Positions 8,105-8,313 of a stretch of DNA of 8,313 bases are shown piece by piece. A program made the translations under genes and the position numbers. Source of the DNA: an uncultured Clostridia bacterium. Lineage in GTDB: Bacteria; Bacillota; Clostridia; Oscillospirales; CAG-272. The notes under the pieces are model-generated. The model saw only the letters and a list, made by a program, of their open reading frames with translations, had not been told where the DNA came from and did no database searches. The DNA is taken from positions 1 to 8,313 of the forward strand of contig CAMGGT010000021.1 of NCBI GenBank assembly GCA_946055715.1. Direction: 5' to 3'. How positions within the stretch are numbered: position 1 is the first letter of the stretch; the number at the start of each line of letters is the position of its first letter.

Positions 8105-8313
8105 GCCGAGCGAAGCAATCGTTCCGTCTCTGTCAGAAGTCGGTCAACTTCCCATGCTTTTGAATAAATGCCCAAACTCGCCCGCAGACATCCCTGCGCA
8201 TCTGTATGCAGTGTTTTGTGGGCCAGTGGGGCGCAATGATAGCCGCTGCGCAGGCAGAAGCCACAGTTTTGCAGTCCGTTGCAAAGTTGCAGATGCTTTG
8301 TCCCCTCCGCATA
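8098..8313 (-). CDS. Cysteine desulfurase / aminotransferase class V (C-terminal part only)
   Basis: A frame open to the right edge of the window encodes the last 71 residues of a protein, ending at TGA (complement of 8098-8100). The segment LRSGYHCAPLAHKTL (local residues 21-35) followed by GCLRASLGIYSKAWEVDRLL (41-60) matches the C-terminus of PLP-dependent cysteine desulfurases of the SufS/CsdA-like class. The persulfide-forming cysteine is in the SGxHC motif, Cys27 here, codon at 8233-8235. The HCAPLAHKT form resembles the Firmicutes 'cysteine desulfurase family protein' group. Such enzymes release sulfur from cysteine for Fe-S clusters, thiolated tRNA or selenium handling; the exact role cannot be told from the tail. 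The PLP lysine and the N-terminal part lie outside the window. It converges on the glycogen operon, overlaps the GH13 stop by 7 bp, and is probably functionally unrelated to it. Confidence 0.85.
   Translation of the reverse strand, partial: YAEGTKHLQLCNGLQNCGFCLRSGYHCAPLAHKTLHTDAQGCLRASLGIYSKAWEVDRLLTETERLLRSAQ

Noticed and set aside
1..8313. CRISPR arrays, tRNA or rRNA genes, insertion sequences, prophage or defence genes.
   Set aside because: Nearly every base is accounted for by six protein genes with household functions. No periodic repeats, terminal inverted repeats or transposase-like reading frames were seen.

Overview
The window is a compact glycogen-metabolism operon read on the + strand: glgC (5' end cut off by the window edge), glgD, glgA, glgP and a GH13 alpha-glycosidase. 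It is followed tail-to-tail by the 3' end of a minus-strand aminotransferase class V / cysteine desulfurase gene. A separate GlgD subunit beside GlgC is characteristic of Firmicutes. Together with the fairly high GC content, G/C-ending codons and strong GGAGG-type ribosome binding sites, it suggests a GC-rich member of the Clostridia, for example an Oscillospiraceae/Ruminococcaceae-like gut bacterium. The taxon is an inference.

Layout: glgC and glgD overlap by 4 bp (ATGA). glgD-glgA and glgA-glgP are each separated by 18 bp. glgP and the GH13 gene are separated by 4 bp if the GH13 gene starts at TTG 6179. No promoter or terminator is visible between these genes, so they are probably one transcript starting upstream of the window. 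The GH13 gene and the minus-strand gene overlap by 7 bp at their stop codons (8098-8104). No non-coding stretch exceeds 18 bp, and there are no RNA genes, mobile elements or CRISPR arrays.

Working together: GlgC (catalytic) and GlgD (probably regulatory) make ADP-glucose from glucose-1-phosphate and ATP. GlgA polymerises it into alpha-1,4-glucan. GlgP releases glucose-1-phosphate from the polymer again. The cytoplasmic GH13 enzyme probably hydrolyses the oligosaccharides or limit dextrins that GlgP leaves. The branching enzyme GlgB and the debranching enzyme GlgX are not in the window and may lie upstream or elsewhere.

I see no undescribed system here. The points worth a second look are small: substitutions at two usually conserved GlgA motifs, a strong GC hairpin just inside the GH13 gene, its TTG start, and the convergent stop-codon overlap.
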